Of a DNA stretch of 64,000 bases, positions 1 through 9,371 are shown piece by piece; within the stretch, counting starts at the first letter, position 1, and each line of letters begins with the position of its first letter. Origin of the DNA: JANWJE01 sp044326545 (GTDB lineage: Bacteria > Chlamydiota > Chlamydiia > Chlamydiales > Parachlamydiaceae). Made by a program: the position numbers and the translations under genes. Where the stretch lies: the NCBI GenBank assembly GCA_044326545.1, contig JBIRBM010000003.1, positions 131,041 to 195,040 of the forward strand. Reading direction: 5' to 3'. Below the pieces are notes generated by a model. That model saw only the letters and a program-made list of their open reading frames with translations. It was not told the origin of the DNA and did not search any database.

Positions 1-581
1 TCAAAATAGGTTGCATAAATTGGATAGGCAAACATCATGATATTTAATGAAAAAAATGTCGCCACGATAAAGCGGAGCATCAGGGAGCGACTGATACCTT
101 CTTGCTTGGGGTCTTGTAAAAAAAGAGGGTGGTAACCTAATTGCCTAATCATTTTGAGGATTTTTTCTTTTGAAATCATGAGAGGGGTAAATTCAATCGA
201 AGCTAAATCTGTTGCGTAGTCAACATAACAGGCTCTTACTCCCCTCTCCCTCATTAAAATAAGATGAATCACTTGTGCGCAGGAGGGACACCACATATTT
301 TCAATGACTAAGTGTAATTTTTGAAAATCTCTTTCGTCGATTTTTTTCTCATCATCTTTTGGAAAATAAAGTTCAGGATTTGTGATGAGTCCTGCTTGAA
401 GGGCCTGTAAATAAACGGGATGTTCTTTAAAATTGAGCAAAGCCCCTTGCGCCACCAAAATTTGATAGACAACTTGACAACCTTTGCAGCAAAAGAGCAT
501 TTCGCCCTCCTCTGCCCGATGTTGACCCCTCTTAAGAGAGCTCTGGCATAATGAACATTGGGTCTCGACTTCCAATTGCAT
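1..581 (-). CDS. Heavy-metal (copper-type) P-type ATPase, N-terminal part, cut by window edge
   Basis: Reading the minus strand from an ATG at 579-581 gives 193 open codons running off the left edge. Near the N-terminus are a CxxC pair (residues about 9-12) and a CCKGC motif, which is the zinc-ribbon-like head found in FixI/CcoI and CopA2-type copper ATPases. About 70 residues later comes an HMA-like segment with MWCPSC, giving the Cys-x-x-Cys metal ligand pair, and then the first hydrophobic segment (SLNIMMFAYPIY). Such pumps export Cu(I) across the inner membrane, often for cytochrome oxidase assembly. The catalytic core (CPC, DKTGT) lies outside the window, so substrate and integrity cannot be judged. 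It is divergent from the deformylase gene at 765. Confidence 0.75.
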   Translation of the reverse strand, partial: MQLEVETQCSLCQSSLKRGQHRAEEGEMLFCCKGCQVVYQILVAQGALLNFKEHPVYLQALQAGLITNPELYFPKDDEKKIDERDFQKLHLVIENMWCPSCAQVIHLILMRERGVRACYVDYATDLASIEFTPLMISKEKILKMIRQLGYHPLFLQDPKQEGISRSLMLRFIVATFFSLNIMMFAYPIYATYF

Positions 582-764
582 ACAATTCCTTTAGGAAAAT
601 TGATGTTAATCTATCACTTCTTACCTTACCTGCCAAGGGGACGATTTTGAGATAGCTTAAAGCCTTCTCATGACATCCTCTAAAAAAGTGCGGAGGGAAA
701 GAGTCTTGTTTTTATAGCCATTTATATGATATGATGAAAAGATAATCTATCAATCTGAGTGATC

Positions 765-1295
765 ATGAAACGACAGTTAGCTTATTACGGAGATCCAGTT
801 CTCCGAAAAAAAGGACAATTAATTGAAAAAATTGATGACACCATTCATCAGCTTGTACAAGACATGACTGAAACAATGGTCGCAAACGATGGATGCGGTC
901 TTGCTGCTCCTCAAGTTCATCAATCCCTCGCCCTTTTTATTACATGCATCCCTCGCAACTCAGATGATGAAACTCCATTACCTGGGGAGCTGCGCGTCTT
1001 TATTAACCCTAAAATCGTGTCGTACAGCGAAAATTTATGGTCCTGCCAGGAAGGCTGCTTATCTATTCCAGGCCTTAGAAAAACAGTTGCACGGCCACAA
1101 TCAGTCACAATTCAGGCAACAGACCTAGAAGGAAAAATGTTTGTAGAGACATTTATTGAATTCGACGCCCATGTCATGATGCATGAAAACGACCACATCA
1201 ATGGAGTTTTGTTCATAGACCGCTTATCGGCACGGGATAAAAAAGACATTGATCCTTTTCTTAAAAAGATAAAAAAGAAATATCAGACACAATAA
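765..1295 (+). CDS. def: Peptide deformylase
   Basis: A 176-residue metalloenzyme that removes the formyl group from the initiator methionine of new proteins in the cytosol. All three family motifs are present: GCGLAAPQ (motif 1), EGCLS with the metal-binding Cys (motif 2) and HENDH with the two metal-binding His and the catalytic Glu (motif 3). The open frame begins at a GTG at 759, but the ATG at 765 (MKRQLAYYG) matches the usual Def N-terminus, so I chose it. It stands alone, divergent from the metal ATPase, with a 242-base gap before the next gene. The Cys in motif 1 replaces the more common Ile, which is a tolerated position. Confidence 0.95.
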   Translation: MKRQLAYYGDPVLRKKGQLIEKIDDTIHQLVQDMTETMVANDGCGLAAPQVHQSLALFITCIPRNSDDETPLPGELRVFINPKIVSYSENLWSCQEGCLSIPGLRKTVARPQSVTIQATDLEGKMFVETFIEFDAHVMMHENDHINGVLFIDRLSARDKKDIDPFLKKIKKKYQTQ

Positions 1296-1537
1296 GGCTG
1301 TTTTTCATTTCGTCAGATCATCCTGACTTGCTCAAGATTCGATGCTCTGACCCGCTATTCTTCCCTTGTTTCAAAGCCTCAACCATTCCACATCCTTATT
1401 CCAGAAAAAAATGAATTTAAATGATTCTTATTTTAGATGCATTTAAATCTTTATTGTGATAGCATTTTTTCATAATTCAAAGAAACAAACAAATAAAAAT
1501 AAATCATTAATTAAAAAATATTAAGGTTCTAAAAATT

Positions 1538-3238
1538 GTGATCCAACTAACAACTTCAAGAATTAATCATTTTTTTTCTCCAAAGTTTTTTTTTCCATCT
1601 ATCGATGAGAAATATGGAAAAATTGCAGCGATTGCTTTGTCTGTGATTTCTGCTATTGCCGTTGTCTATTACATGTGTCGAAAGTATGCCAAAGAAAAAA
1701 AGATAACAAACCCCTCCCCTCAACTTCCCCCCCTCTCTTCAAAAGACCGGCAGCTCCCTCATTTTTTGGTTAATCAAAAGAACAACAATCCCTCCTCTCA
1801 CACCGCCCCTCAACCTACTCAGAATAGTGATAGCTCACATTTTACAGATGCAACTCTCGCACGAAAACTCCAACGCCAGATTAGTTCTGACGAAGAAAAT
1901 GAGGGGGTGAATTCCGATGATCAGAGTCTTTTTCCTTTCGGATCAGATTTTCATGATTTTGGTACTGTTAGTCCACCTCAAACTCATCTCAAAACATTAC
2001 ATGCAAATAATCAGGCCTGCACCTTTTCTGAGATTGAAGATCTCTGTGGAAAAATTGCAGAACATTCATTTTCCAATCGATCCTTCTCTGCCACAGAATC
2101 AATAAAACAGATTGAGCCGCAGATCAAACAAGAAATCGAGAATACCCTACATGAAATCGTCAAAGAATTTGAACAGCGCTTCCGGATTTCTCATAAACTG
2201 ATATATGGTTCTGAGGTTCCTGCATATTATGCAAATGATTCAACGGGGAACACCCCTGATCAGCGAAAATACCTCAGTTTAGCAGGGATACGCAATCTTT
2301 TAATGGTTGGCCCCTCTATCATTGATGATTTTCGCGATACTCAATACCTTGGCGGTGAGCATCACTATCAAGAGAAGAAAGGGTTAAAAGCATTCAAGTT
2401 TTATACCGGAAACACAGTTGACTTAGACACCAAAATTGAGGCTAAAAATGATCGTGAAGCACTTCAAATTGCAGAAACAATGGTGGTCAAGTTTGGAGAA
2501 AAATGTGGAGTGAGACCACTCTTGAACAAACTGACAGCTTCTGCAGTTTCACAAGCACTTCCTAAGCGCAAACTCCATCTTCCACCATCTCATGAACCCA
2601 TTCATAATGCGGGAGGAAGCCATACTGATCGGTCAAATCATGGAATATGGAAGCGAACATTCCGAAATGAAACAGAGTACTACGTGAATATCCCCAATCA
2701 CGACATCGTTCTTTTAGCAACATTAAGACTTCCTTACATGCTTGCAGAGCTCGCTTACATGACAAAACACTATAAAAACGGATCTCTTCTAAATGAATTC
2801 TACACACAGTTATTTAATAAAGGGATCTCTGATAAATGTTTCAATGATAAAGCCCGAACATTTTTAGACTTTTATCACACATGGAAAGCTAAATTAAATG
2901 AGATCCCTTCTCCTGAAGAAGAAGCTCGACACAAACTTGCAACAGGAGGATTCGGACAATCATTGAAAGAGCTGGACGCTCATGATGTCATCGCAAATGC
3001 ATACGATCAAGGGAAACTGAGTGAACTTCTTTCAAATTACAACATGACGAGTCAAGACGGTCTTTGCGAAAAGGAGTGGATCACAAAAAATAAACCCCAG
3101 ATCGTCCAATTACTCAACACTCTCTCATTATGGGAAAAGGTCCTTTATAGAACGGAGGCTGGAAAAGATTATTTCCTCCTTAATGAGAGCACGTTAACCA
3201 CATTTTTACCCTCTTATTACAAAGCGATGGTTTGGTAA
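1538..3238 (+). CDS. Hypothetical single-pass membrane protein, 566 aa
   Basis: I do not recognise a family. The protein starts at a GTG, with a TAAGG about 11 bases upstream. Residues about 29-46 form one hydrophobic helix (IAAIALSVISAIAVVYYMC) followed by a basic stretch, so most of the protein should lie on one side of a membrane. Residues about 55-130 are rich in Ser, Pro, Asn and Gln and look disordered; the remainder is a charged, globular-looking domain. There is no cleavable signal sequence. It is monocistronic, AT-rich upstream, and ends just before a strong terminator. This layout (short N-terminal tail, one helix, long soluble part) suits a lineage-specific chlamydial membrane or secreted protein, but that is inference. 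Confidence 0.7.
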   Translation: MIQLTTSRINHFFSPKFFFPSIDEKYGKIAAIALSVISAIAVVYYMCRKYAKEKKITNPSPQLPPLSSKDRQLPHFLVNQKNNNPSSHTAPQPTQNSDSSHFTDATLARKLQRQISSDEENEGVNSDDQSLFPFGSDFHDFGTVSPPQTHLKTLHANNQACTFSEIEDLCGKIAEHSFSNRSFSATESIKQIEPQIKQEIENTLHEIVKEFEQRFRISHKLIYGSEVPAYYANDSTGNTPDQRKYLSLAGIRNLLMVGPSIIDDFRDTQYLGGEHHYQEKKGLKAFKFYTGNTVDLDTKIEAKNDREALQIAETMVVKFGEKCGVRPLLNKLTASAVSQALPKRKLHLPPSHEPIHNAGGSHTDRSNHGIWKRTFRNETEYYVNIPNHDIVLLATLRLPYMLAELAYMTKHYKNGSLLNEFYTQLFNKGISDKCFNDKARTFLDFYHTWKAKLNEIPSPEEEARHKLATGGFGQSLKELDAHDVIANAYDQGKLSELLSNYNMTSQDGLCEKEWITKNKPQIVQLLNTLSLWEKVLYRTEAGKDYFLLNESTLTTFLPSYYKAMVW

Positions 3239-3277
3239 AGGGGATCCCTCTCTCTTTAAGCCGAAAGGGAAAAAACG

Positions 3278-3303
3278 AAAGCCTCGCGCTTGCGAGGCTT
3301 TTT
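3278..3303 (+). terminator. Rho-independent terminator after the 566-aa gene
   Basis: A perfect 7-bp GC-rich stem (GCCTCGC at 3281-3287, GCGAGGC at 3292-3298) with a 4-base loop is followed directly by five T. An A-run lies upstream of the stem, so on the minus strand the same hairpin is also followed by T-rich sequence. It may therefore also stop transcripts coming from the tpiA-secG side. Confidence 0.85.
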
Positions 3304-3384
3304 CGGAAACGAAATTGAAACATTAAGCCTGAATAAGGGATTGTCAAACAATAGGTTGCACGACTTTCAACTCCTAAGTATCCC

Positions 3385-3675
3385 TTAAGATTCGATGTGT
3401 TCCATTGTAAAAGCAGGAGCGGTGGTCTTAGAACTTCCCATTGCTGTTGTCCAAAGAGATAAAAGGATGCAAGCGACGAGAAAAATCAACGCCAACCATG
3501 CGGTAAATCGTTTGAGAACGTCAGCTGTTGAAGTCCCAAATAAAGATTCACTCGCCTCGCCGCCAAAAGAAGCGCCTAAACCAGAACTTTTACTCTCTTG
3601 CATAAGAATAACTGCACAAAGCAGAACGCAAAGAATCATAAAAAGAGCAATCGTAAAAAAGTAAAGAAATGTCAT
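3385..3675 (-). CDS. secG: Preprotein translocase subunit SecG
   Basis: A 96-residue inner-membrane protein with two hydrophobic helices (about residues 3-24 and 58-76) separated by the conserved cytoplasmic loop LMQESKSSGLGASFGG, followed by FGTSTADVLKRFTAWL. This loop and the Lys-Arg before helix 2 are diagnostic for SecG, the accessory subunit of the SecYEG channel. It lies 11 bases downstream of tpiA on the same strand, so the two are probably co-transcribed, an arrangement also common in other bacteria. The C-terminal tail after the second helix is short and polar. Confidence 0.93.
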   Translation of the reverse strand: MTFLYFFTIALFMILCVLLCAVILMQESKSSGLGASFGGEASESLFGTSTADVLKRFTAWLALIFLVACILLSLWTTAMGSSKTTAPAFTMEHIES

Positions 3676-3686
3676 AGAGTGTTAAC

Positions 3687-4466
3687 CTATTCTAATTGAA
3701 TTTTGGAATATCTATCATTAACGATTTGAAGAAAAGATTCAAGAGAAAGTGATGCTCCACCAATTAAGAGTCCATCAATATCTGGCTGAGCAAGTAGAGA
3801 ATGAGCATTCAATGGATTCACCGAGCCGCCATATTGGATCACAACTCTCTTTGCAAAGTCTTCTGATACACGATTCGATAAGAATTCTCGAATCAACACA
3901 TGAACCTCTTGAACGATCTGAGGCGTTGCGCTCTCGCCGTTTCCAATGGCCCAGACAGGTTCATAGGCGATAATAAGATTGGTTAATTCTTCCTCTTGAA
4001 ATTCTTTTAATCCCTCCGTCAGTTGTTTTTCAATGACGGCGGCTGTCTCATTGCGCTCATACTCATCAAGAGTTTCTCCCACACAAAGAATTGGCTGCAA
4101 TCCGACTTCAACAGCCTTTTTCAATTTTCTATGAATAAAGGCATCATTCTCAGCATAGAGATGGCGCCTTTCTGAGTGGCCAAGCAATACAAATTGAGCT
4201 CCGGCCTCCTTAAGCATCATTCCCGCAATTTCACCGGTAAAAGCCCCTTCAGACGCATCATTCATATTCTGAGCTCCGATCATAAAAAGGGGGTGATCTA
4301 TCTCTTTTGAAAGAGGATAGATCTGAGTATAAGGAACTGCCAATCCAACCTGAAGATCTTCTCGGGGTTCATATAATGCAATCAACTGCTGAACAAACTC
4401 AAGAGCTTCTTCAATCGTCTTATGCATTTTCCAATTGCCTATTATCACACAGGGTCGATTGAACAT
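3687..4466 (-). CDS. tpiA: Triosephosphate isomerase
   Basis: A 259-residue TIM-barrel enzyme interconverting dihydroxyacetone phosphate and glyceraldehyde 3-phosphate in glycolysis. Visible active-site elements are the N-terminal GNWKMHK (catalytic Lys), GHSERR (catalytic His), AYEPVWAIGNG (catalytic Glu and flexible-loop start) and YGGSVN (phosphate binding). Length is normal for the family and the ATG start is the obvious one. It is the first gene of a likely two-gene operon with secG. The 196-base gap to the divergent P-type ATPase gene at 4663 should carry promoters for both directions. Confidence 0.97.
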   Translation of the reverse strand: MFNRPCVIIGNWKMHKTIEEALEFVQQLIALYEPREDLQVGLAVPYTQIYPLSKEIDHPLFMIGAQNMNDASEGAFTGEIAGMMLKEAGAQFVLLGHSERRHLYAENDAFIHRKLKKAVEVGLQPILCVGETLDEYERNETAAVIEKQLTEGLKEFQEEELTNLIIAYEPVWAIGNGESATPQIVQEVHVLIREFLSNRVSEDFAKRVVIQYGGSVNPLNAHSLLAQPDIDGLLIGGASLSLESFLQIVNDRYSKIQLE

Positions 4467-4662
4467 AGAGGTCCTTTTTGGTAATAAATCAGAGCGAAAA
4501 AGAGAGAATAATAGACCTTGGGTCGAAATTCAAGCCTTTTTTATAGAGTCTTAACATCTCTCTTCATTGAATTGAAAAAGAGTTGCAAAATCCTCTTGTG
4601 TTTCGTATTTTCTCCTCTTTGCAAATATCCCAACAATCCGTTCTAAAGATAAGGCGGCCAAT

Positions 4663-6543
4663 ATGTGGAATGATCCAAAATTTTTATGGCTTCTCATGGC
4701 CACTTTTTTAGTGACGACTCTTGAGATCTTGTCATTAGGAGGGGTAAGGCTCCCTCCATTCATTGAGCTTCCTCTGTTTCTTACTTTCATTTTATTGATT
4801 GGACATGAGACTTTGCGGCATGGGGTCATAGCTCTTGCAACGCTTAATTTCAAAAACATAAATGCCCTCATGGTGATAGCGGTTATTGGAGCTTGGTCTC
4901 TTGGCCAATATGCCGAAGCAACTGTTGTGATTGTCCTTTATACATTGGCAGAAAAACTAGAAGATATCGGAATTGAGCGAAGTCAATCCGCTTTAAGTGG
5001 ATTATTAGAAAAAATGCCAAAATTTGTCAGTCTAAAGGATCAATCTCAACCGATTGCGGTAGAAAAAGTGAAGGTTGGAGACATCGTGTTGATCAAACCG
5101 GGAGAGATGATTGCTTTGGATGGAGTGGTAACATCAGGCATTTCGTTTATTGATGAATCATCTATTACAGGAGAACCCATCCCTCAGGAAAAATTTCTTG
5201 GAGATATCGTCTATGCAGGAACATTCAATCGACAAGGGTATCTTGAGATTAAAACGTTAAAAACTGCAGAGAATACAACGTTTGCAAAAATCAAAAAACT
5301 GACCTTTGAGGCCATCGAAGTCCAAGCGCCAACCCAAAGATTTATCGAAAACTTTTCTAAAATTTATACCCCCACCGTTATCCTCCTTGCGTTTCTATTG
5401 CTATTTATTCCAACAGTTATTTTTGAAAACCCTTTCGATCCATGGCTAGCACGCGCTCTTTCGCTGATTGTCATTGCCTGTCCATGCGCACTTGTGATCT
5501 CTACCCCCATCTCTATTTACTCAGCGATTGGAAATGCTTCAAAACACGGAGCTCTCATTAAAGGAGGAAAATTCCTTGAAACGATTGGACAAATCCAAGC
5601 GATTGCTTTAGACAAAACACGAACATTAACGCTGGGAAAACCCATTGTCAGCGAGGTGATTGCATATGGAGAGAATTCAAGACAGCAGGTCTTAGAGTGT
5701 GCTGCCGGAATAGAAATTTTTTCCGAGCATCCCCTAGCACAAAGCATTGTTGATGCAGCAAAAAAAGAAAATTTATCTTTTCATCAAGTGGAAAATTTTA
5801 AAAGCTTTACAGGAAAAGGGGCTAAAGCCGATTGCTTAGTCTGTACGGAAAAACATCATTGTTTAGGTAAACTCCCTTTTATTTTAGAAGAGCATGCCGT
5901 TCCACAACAAGTGATCGACGACATCGAAAAATTATTGAAAAAAGGAAAGACTGCCATCGTGATTGCAACCCACCAAGAGGTCGAAGGGGTCATTGCTTTA
6001 ACTGATGAGATTCGTCCGGAAAGCCGCGGATTAATCGAAGAATTAAAAAAACTCAATATTACCCCCATCATGCTGACGGGTGACCATCATTTACCGGCAA
6101 TGGAAGTTGCCAAACAACTTGGAATTGATCGAGTGAAATCAGAGCTTCTACCAGAGGATAAAGCAGACATGATCAAACAATTGCTCAACGAATATCAAAT
6201 CGTCGCTATGGTAGGAGATGGCATAAATGACGCACCGGCTCTTGCCTTATCGAGCGTTGGAATCACAATAGATTCTTTGGGAAGCGACACCGCAATCGAG
6301 GCAGCTTCAATTGTCATCCTCAATGATCGAATCAATGTGATTCCCTTTATCATCAAATTGGGAAGACAAACAGTTCAAACGATTCGGTTTAATGTGGCAC
6401 TTGCCATTTTGATCAAATTGATTTTTATTGTATTGGCATTACTCGGATTGAGTAACCTAGCCTTTGCGATTTTTGCAGATGTGGGGGTCACCTTAATTGT
6501 GATTTTGATTAGCATTCGCCTTTTAAACTCACCTTCTCGATAG
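4663..6543 (+). CDS. zntA: Heavy-metal P1B-type ATPase (Zn/Cd/Co type) with altered phosphorylation motif
   Basis: A 626-residue inner-membrane cation pump of the ZntA/CadA class. It has the actuator motif ITGEPIP, the ion-binding CPC motif in IACPCALVIST (Cys273, Cys275), an HP locus motif (SEHPLAQS) and the hinge GDGINDAPALA near residue 517. It lacks the N-terminal HMA metal-binding domain, starting almost at the first membrane helices. A homologue sits in Chlamydiaceae genomes (zntA). The phosphorylation site reads DKTRTLT instead of the near-invariant DKTGTLT (Asp317, Arg320), which could cripple catalysis or be a sequence error. It is convergent with ftsH. Confidence 0.9.
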   Translation: MWNDPKFLWLLMATFLVTTLEILSLGGVRLPPFIELPLFLTFILLIGHETLRHGVIALATLNFKNINALMVIAVIGAWSLGQYAEATVVIVLYTLAEKLEDIGIERSQSALSGLLEKMPKFVSLKDQSQPIAVEKVKVGDIVLIKPGEMIALDGVVTSGISFIDESSITGEPIPQEKFLGDIVYAGTFNRQGYLEIKTLKTAENTTFAKIKKLTFEAIEVQAPTQRFIENFSKIYTPTVILLAFLLLFIPTVIFENPFDPWLARALSLIVIACPCALVISTPISIYSAIGNASKHGALIKGGKFLETIGQIQAIALDKTRTLTLGKPIVSEVIAYGENSRQQVLECAAGIEIFSEHPLAQSIVDAAKKENLSFHQVENFKSFTGKGAKADCLVCTEKHHCLGKLPFILEEHAVPQQVIDDIEKLLKKGKTAIVIATHQEVEGVIALTDEIRPESRGLIEELKKLNITPIMLTGDHHLPAMEVAKQLGIDRVKSELLPEDKADMIKQLLNEYQIVAMVGDGINDAPALALSSVGITIDSLGSDTAIEAASIVILNDRINVIPFIIKLGRQTVQTIRFNVALAILIKLIFIVLALLGLSNLAFAIFADVGVTLIVILISIRLLNSPSR

Positions 6544-6608
6544 TATAACAACCTGTTCATAGAGAAGACCAAGCGATTGGCCTCCTCTACTATCCAGGTC
6601 ATCGAAAA

Positions 6609-9371
6609 TCAGGTGGAGGCTCCTCCGGGTGAAGTCGAGACCGAATTTGAGCCTGGAACATCCATCTCTTTTGGGGGGGGCGGTGGCACCATAGAGGGCT
6701 CTTTCTTAAATAAATCGGTTGCTTTTTTAAGTCTAGCCCTCTTCTTCTCCATGTCCCAATTTTTCTGGACAACAATTTCTTGAACGTCTTCACTATCGAG
6801 AGTCTCAAATTCCATGAGCATCTGAGTCATAAGTTCAACCTGATCGCGATATTCAAGGATAATTTTAACTGCGCTTTCATGAGCATCATCTAAAAATTTA
6901 CGTACTTCAGCATCTATGACTTTCGCTGTTTCATCGGAGTAGCCTTTTTCATGGTGATCGCTATAACCATACCCTCCTCCGCCACCTTCGGATCGCTCCT
7001 CGTACGCAACAGCCCCTAGCTTTTCACTCATTCCCCATTTGCACACCATACTTCTAGCCAATTGAGTTGCCCGCTCAATATCTTGCTGCGCACCGCTAGA
7101 GACATCCTGAACAAAAATTTCTTCTGCAACACGCCCCCCCATCAAGACGGCGAGTTGATCGTGCAATTCGTTTTTCCAATAGCTGACACGGTTTTTCTTA
7201 GGCAAAAACATTGTAGCCCCAAGAGAGATCCCTCGGGGAATAATTGTCACTTTATCAATTGGATCCCCACTTTTCACGATGAGTCCAACAACTGCATGAC
7301 CCGATTCATGATAAGCTGTTGTTCGCTTTTCATTTTCATCCATCTCTAAACTGCGGCGCTCTTTCCCATAGAGGACTTTATCTCGTGCCTCAATTGTTTC
7401 TTGAGACGTTACCGCCGTTCTTCCTCTACGAGCAGCCAATAAAGCCGCTTCATTCAGAATATTAGCTAAATCAGCGCCTGATGAACCAGGTGTGCTCCGA
7501 GCAATCGCCATTAAATCAACCGATGGATCCATCTTGATTTTTTTCGCATGAACTTTCAAGATATCAAAACGTCCTTTAATATCGGGCAGTCCAATCACAA
7601 CACGTCGATCAAAACGCCCTGGACGCAGGAGCGCTTTATCCAACACATCGGGCCGGTTAGTCGCTGCCATGAGGATCACGCCCTCATTCGTATCAAACCC
7701 ATCCATTTCAACAAGCAACTGGTTAAGGGTCTGCTCTCTTTCATCATGCCCTCCTCCCATTCCAACTCCACGGTGACGCCCAACCGCATCAATTTCATCC
7801 ATAAAAATAATACAAGGAGCAGCTTTTTTCGCTTGATCAAACAAATCTCTAATACGGCTTGCACCAACGCCGACAAACATTTCAACAAAATCAGAACCCG
7901 AAATTGAGAAAAAAGGTCTATCCGCTTCGCCTGCAACAGCCTTGGCTATCAAAGTTTTTCCTGTCCCAGGCGGACCAATACAAAGAACGCCTTTTGGAAT
8001 TCGTCCACCCAAAGAGGTGAATTTTTGAGGGCTCTTTAAAAATTCGACAATTTCTTGAAGCTCTTCTAGCGCTTCATCTACTCCAGCAACGTCTTTAAAC
8101 GTGATCTTATTATCGGCCTTATTAAGTAAGCGGGCGGGAGACTTTCCAAAATTCATGGCTGTATTGCCCATCCCCTTCATTTGTCTTGCGAAGATAAGAT
8201 AGAGAACCAAAATCACCAGAAGAACGGGCATTAAGGTGAAGAGGTAGCTAAAATAGTTAGGTGTTGGTTCTTCACTTTTAAATGATTTTTCTAACACAGT
8301 ATTCAAGGGTTGATCCGGAGCTCTAAAAATCCCTCCTCGATTATTGGAAAAATTGGTCCACTCTTCTTTTGCTTTAGAAAACCACTGACCATATATCTCA
8401 GGATCTTGCTTTTCTAGAGCTTTTGTTGAAAGTTCTTGGCCATTATAATACCAAATCACACTCGCGACAGATTGACGAGCTTTGTCTAGTTGAATTTGAT
8501 TGTCTTCTAAACGGGTGTTAATCTGGCTATTTTGATCGAGCGCTTCTTTGTAACTGCGTACAGTGCGAAGCTTACTGAGACGAAGATGATCTTCTTCTTG
8601 ATTGAGTTCATTGATAGCAGATTGGATTGATTCCAGGGCTTTACCATAAATGACCAGTAATTGAGACGGTGACTGCCGATCACTGTTTGCATCTGCAACC
8701 TCTTTATCGACATCTTTGAGTGTTTGCTTGATTGTTTCAGAGCCAATTCCCAAAGCCGGCGATCGAAGATTTCTTAAAAGATCGCTGATTCCATTCCCCA
8801 CATTTTTCAATATAGAGGCAGAAGAATCTTTTTCTGCTTGTGCGTATTCCTTTTGAAGGGAAACTAAATTTTCATCATTTCCTTCAGGAAGCGTTTTAAT
8901 CACAACACTATTATCTTCATCGGGAGTGTTATAAAAATCATCAACGACAACATAGCCCCCTTTAGGGAATCCAATTGCACTAATCTGAAGAAAAAGAGTG
9001 GATGAATCAATAATTTTAGACTTAAGGTTTTTTAATTCGCTCTTAATATGCGCTTGATCCGCTTTAAGTTCATGATTTGAGTTGAGCAGTTCAAGATATT
9101 TATAGCGCGTTTTACTCTCCTCGCTCTGGCGATCTCTAAACTTTCCGCTAAATGTCACGAGATTATCGTTTAAGGCAATTTTTCGACTTTCTTCCGGTTG
9201 CAAAAGTTGTAAATTGACAAGGTGTTCAAGTTGATAGCTAAATGAGACCTTTGCAAATTTAGTGTCGATAAAATTTTGCACCATAAGGGCAAATAAAAAA
9301 GCGGCCATAAGGAACCAAACAAAACTGTTCGACATCCCTTTCTTAAAATCTTGTTTGTTGTCGTCTGCCAT
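6609..9371 (-). CDS. ftsH: ATP-dependent zinc metalloprotease FtsH, long chlamydial form
   Basis: A 920-residue membrane AAA+ protease that degrades misassembled membrane proteins and some cytosolic regulators. An N-terminal helix (about 15-33) and a second helix (about 372-395) bracket an unusually long periplasmic segment of roughly 340 residues with coiled-coil character; typical FtsH has about 70. The AAA module has Walker A GPPGTGKT (near 466), Walker B FMDEID and an SRH with RPGRFDR. The zinc site is HESGH near 688. A Gly-rich loop (GGGGGYGY) follows in the protease domain, and the tail contains five consecutive prolines. Chlamydiaceae FtsH is similarly long. The gene lies downstream of tilS, as in other Chlamydiae. 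Confidence 0.97.
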   Translation of the reverse strand: MADDNKQDFKKGMSNSFVWFLMAAFLFALMVQNFIDTKFAKVSFSYQLEHLVNLQLLQPEESRKIALNDNLVTFSGKFRDRQSEESKTRYKYLELLNSNHELKADQAHIKSELKNLKSKIIDSSTLFLQISAIGFPKGGYVVVDDFYNTPDEDNSVVIKTLPEGNDENLVSLQKEYAQAEKDSSASILKNVGNGISDLLRNLRSPALGIGSETIKQTLKDVDKEVADANSDRQSPSQLLVIYGKALESIQSAINELNQEEDHLRLSKLRTVRSYKEALDQNSQINTRLEDNQIQLDKARQSVASVIWYYNGQELSTKALEKQDPEIYGQWFSKAKEEWTNFSNNRGGIFRAPDQPLNTVLEKSFKSEEPTPNYFSYLFTLMPVLLVILVLYLIFARQMKGMGNTAMNFGKSPARLLNKADNKITFKDVAGVDEALEELQEIVEFLKSPQKFTSLGGRIPKGVLCIGPPGTGKTLIAKAVAGEADRPFFSISGSDFVEMFVGVGASRIRDLFDQAKKAAPCIIFMDEIDAVGRHRGVGMGGGHDEREQTLNQLLVEMDGFDTNEGVILMAATNRPDVLDKALLRPGRFDRRVVIGLPDIKGRFDILKVHAKKIKMDPSVDLMAIARSTPGSSGADLANILNEAALLAARRGRTAVTSQETIEARDKVLYGKERRSLEMDENEKRTTAYHESGHAVVGLIVKSGDPIDKVTIIPRGISLGATMFLPKKNRVSYWKNELHDQLAVLMGGRVAEEIFVQDVSSGAQQDIERATQLARSMVCKWGMSEKLGAVAYEERSEGGGGGYGYSDHHEKGYSDETAKVIDAEVRKFLDDAHESAVKIILEYRDQVELMTQMLMEFETLDSEDVQEIVVQKNWDMEKKRARLKKATDLFKKEPSMVPPPPPKEMDVPGSNSVSTSPGGAST

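Noticed and set aside
4551..4871. Minus-strand 106-codon frame over the zntA start
   Set aside because: Overlaps the first membrane helices of the P-type ATPase antisense; no protein-like features.
7062..7907. Plus-strand open frames inside ftsH
   Set aside because: Antisense shadows of the conserved AAA and protease domains of FtsH.
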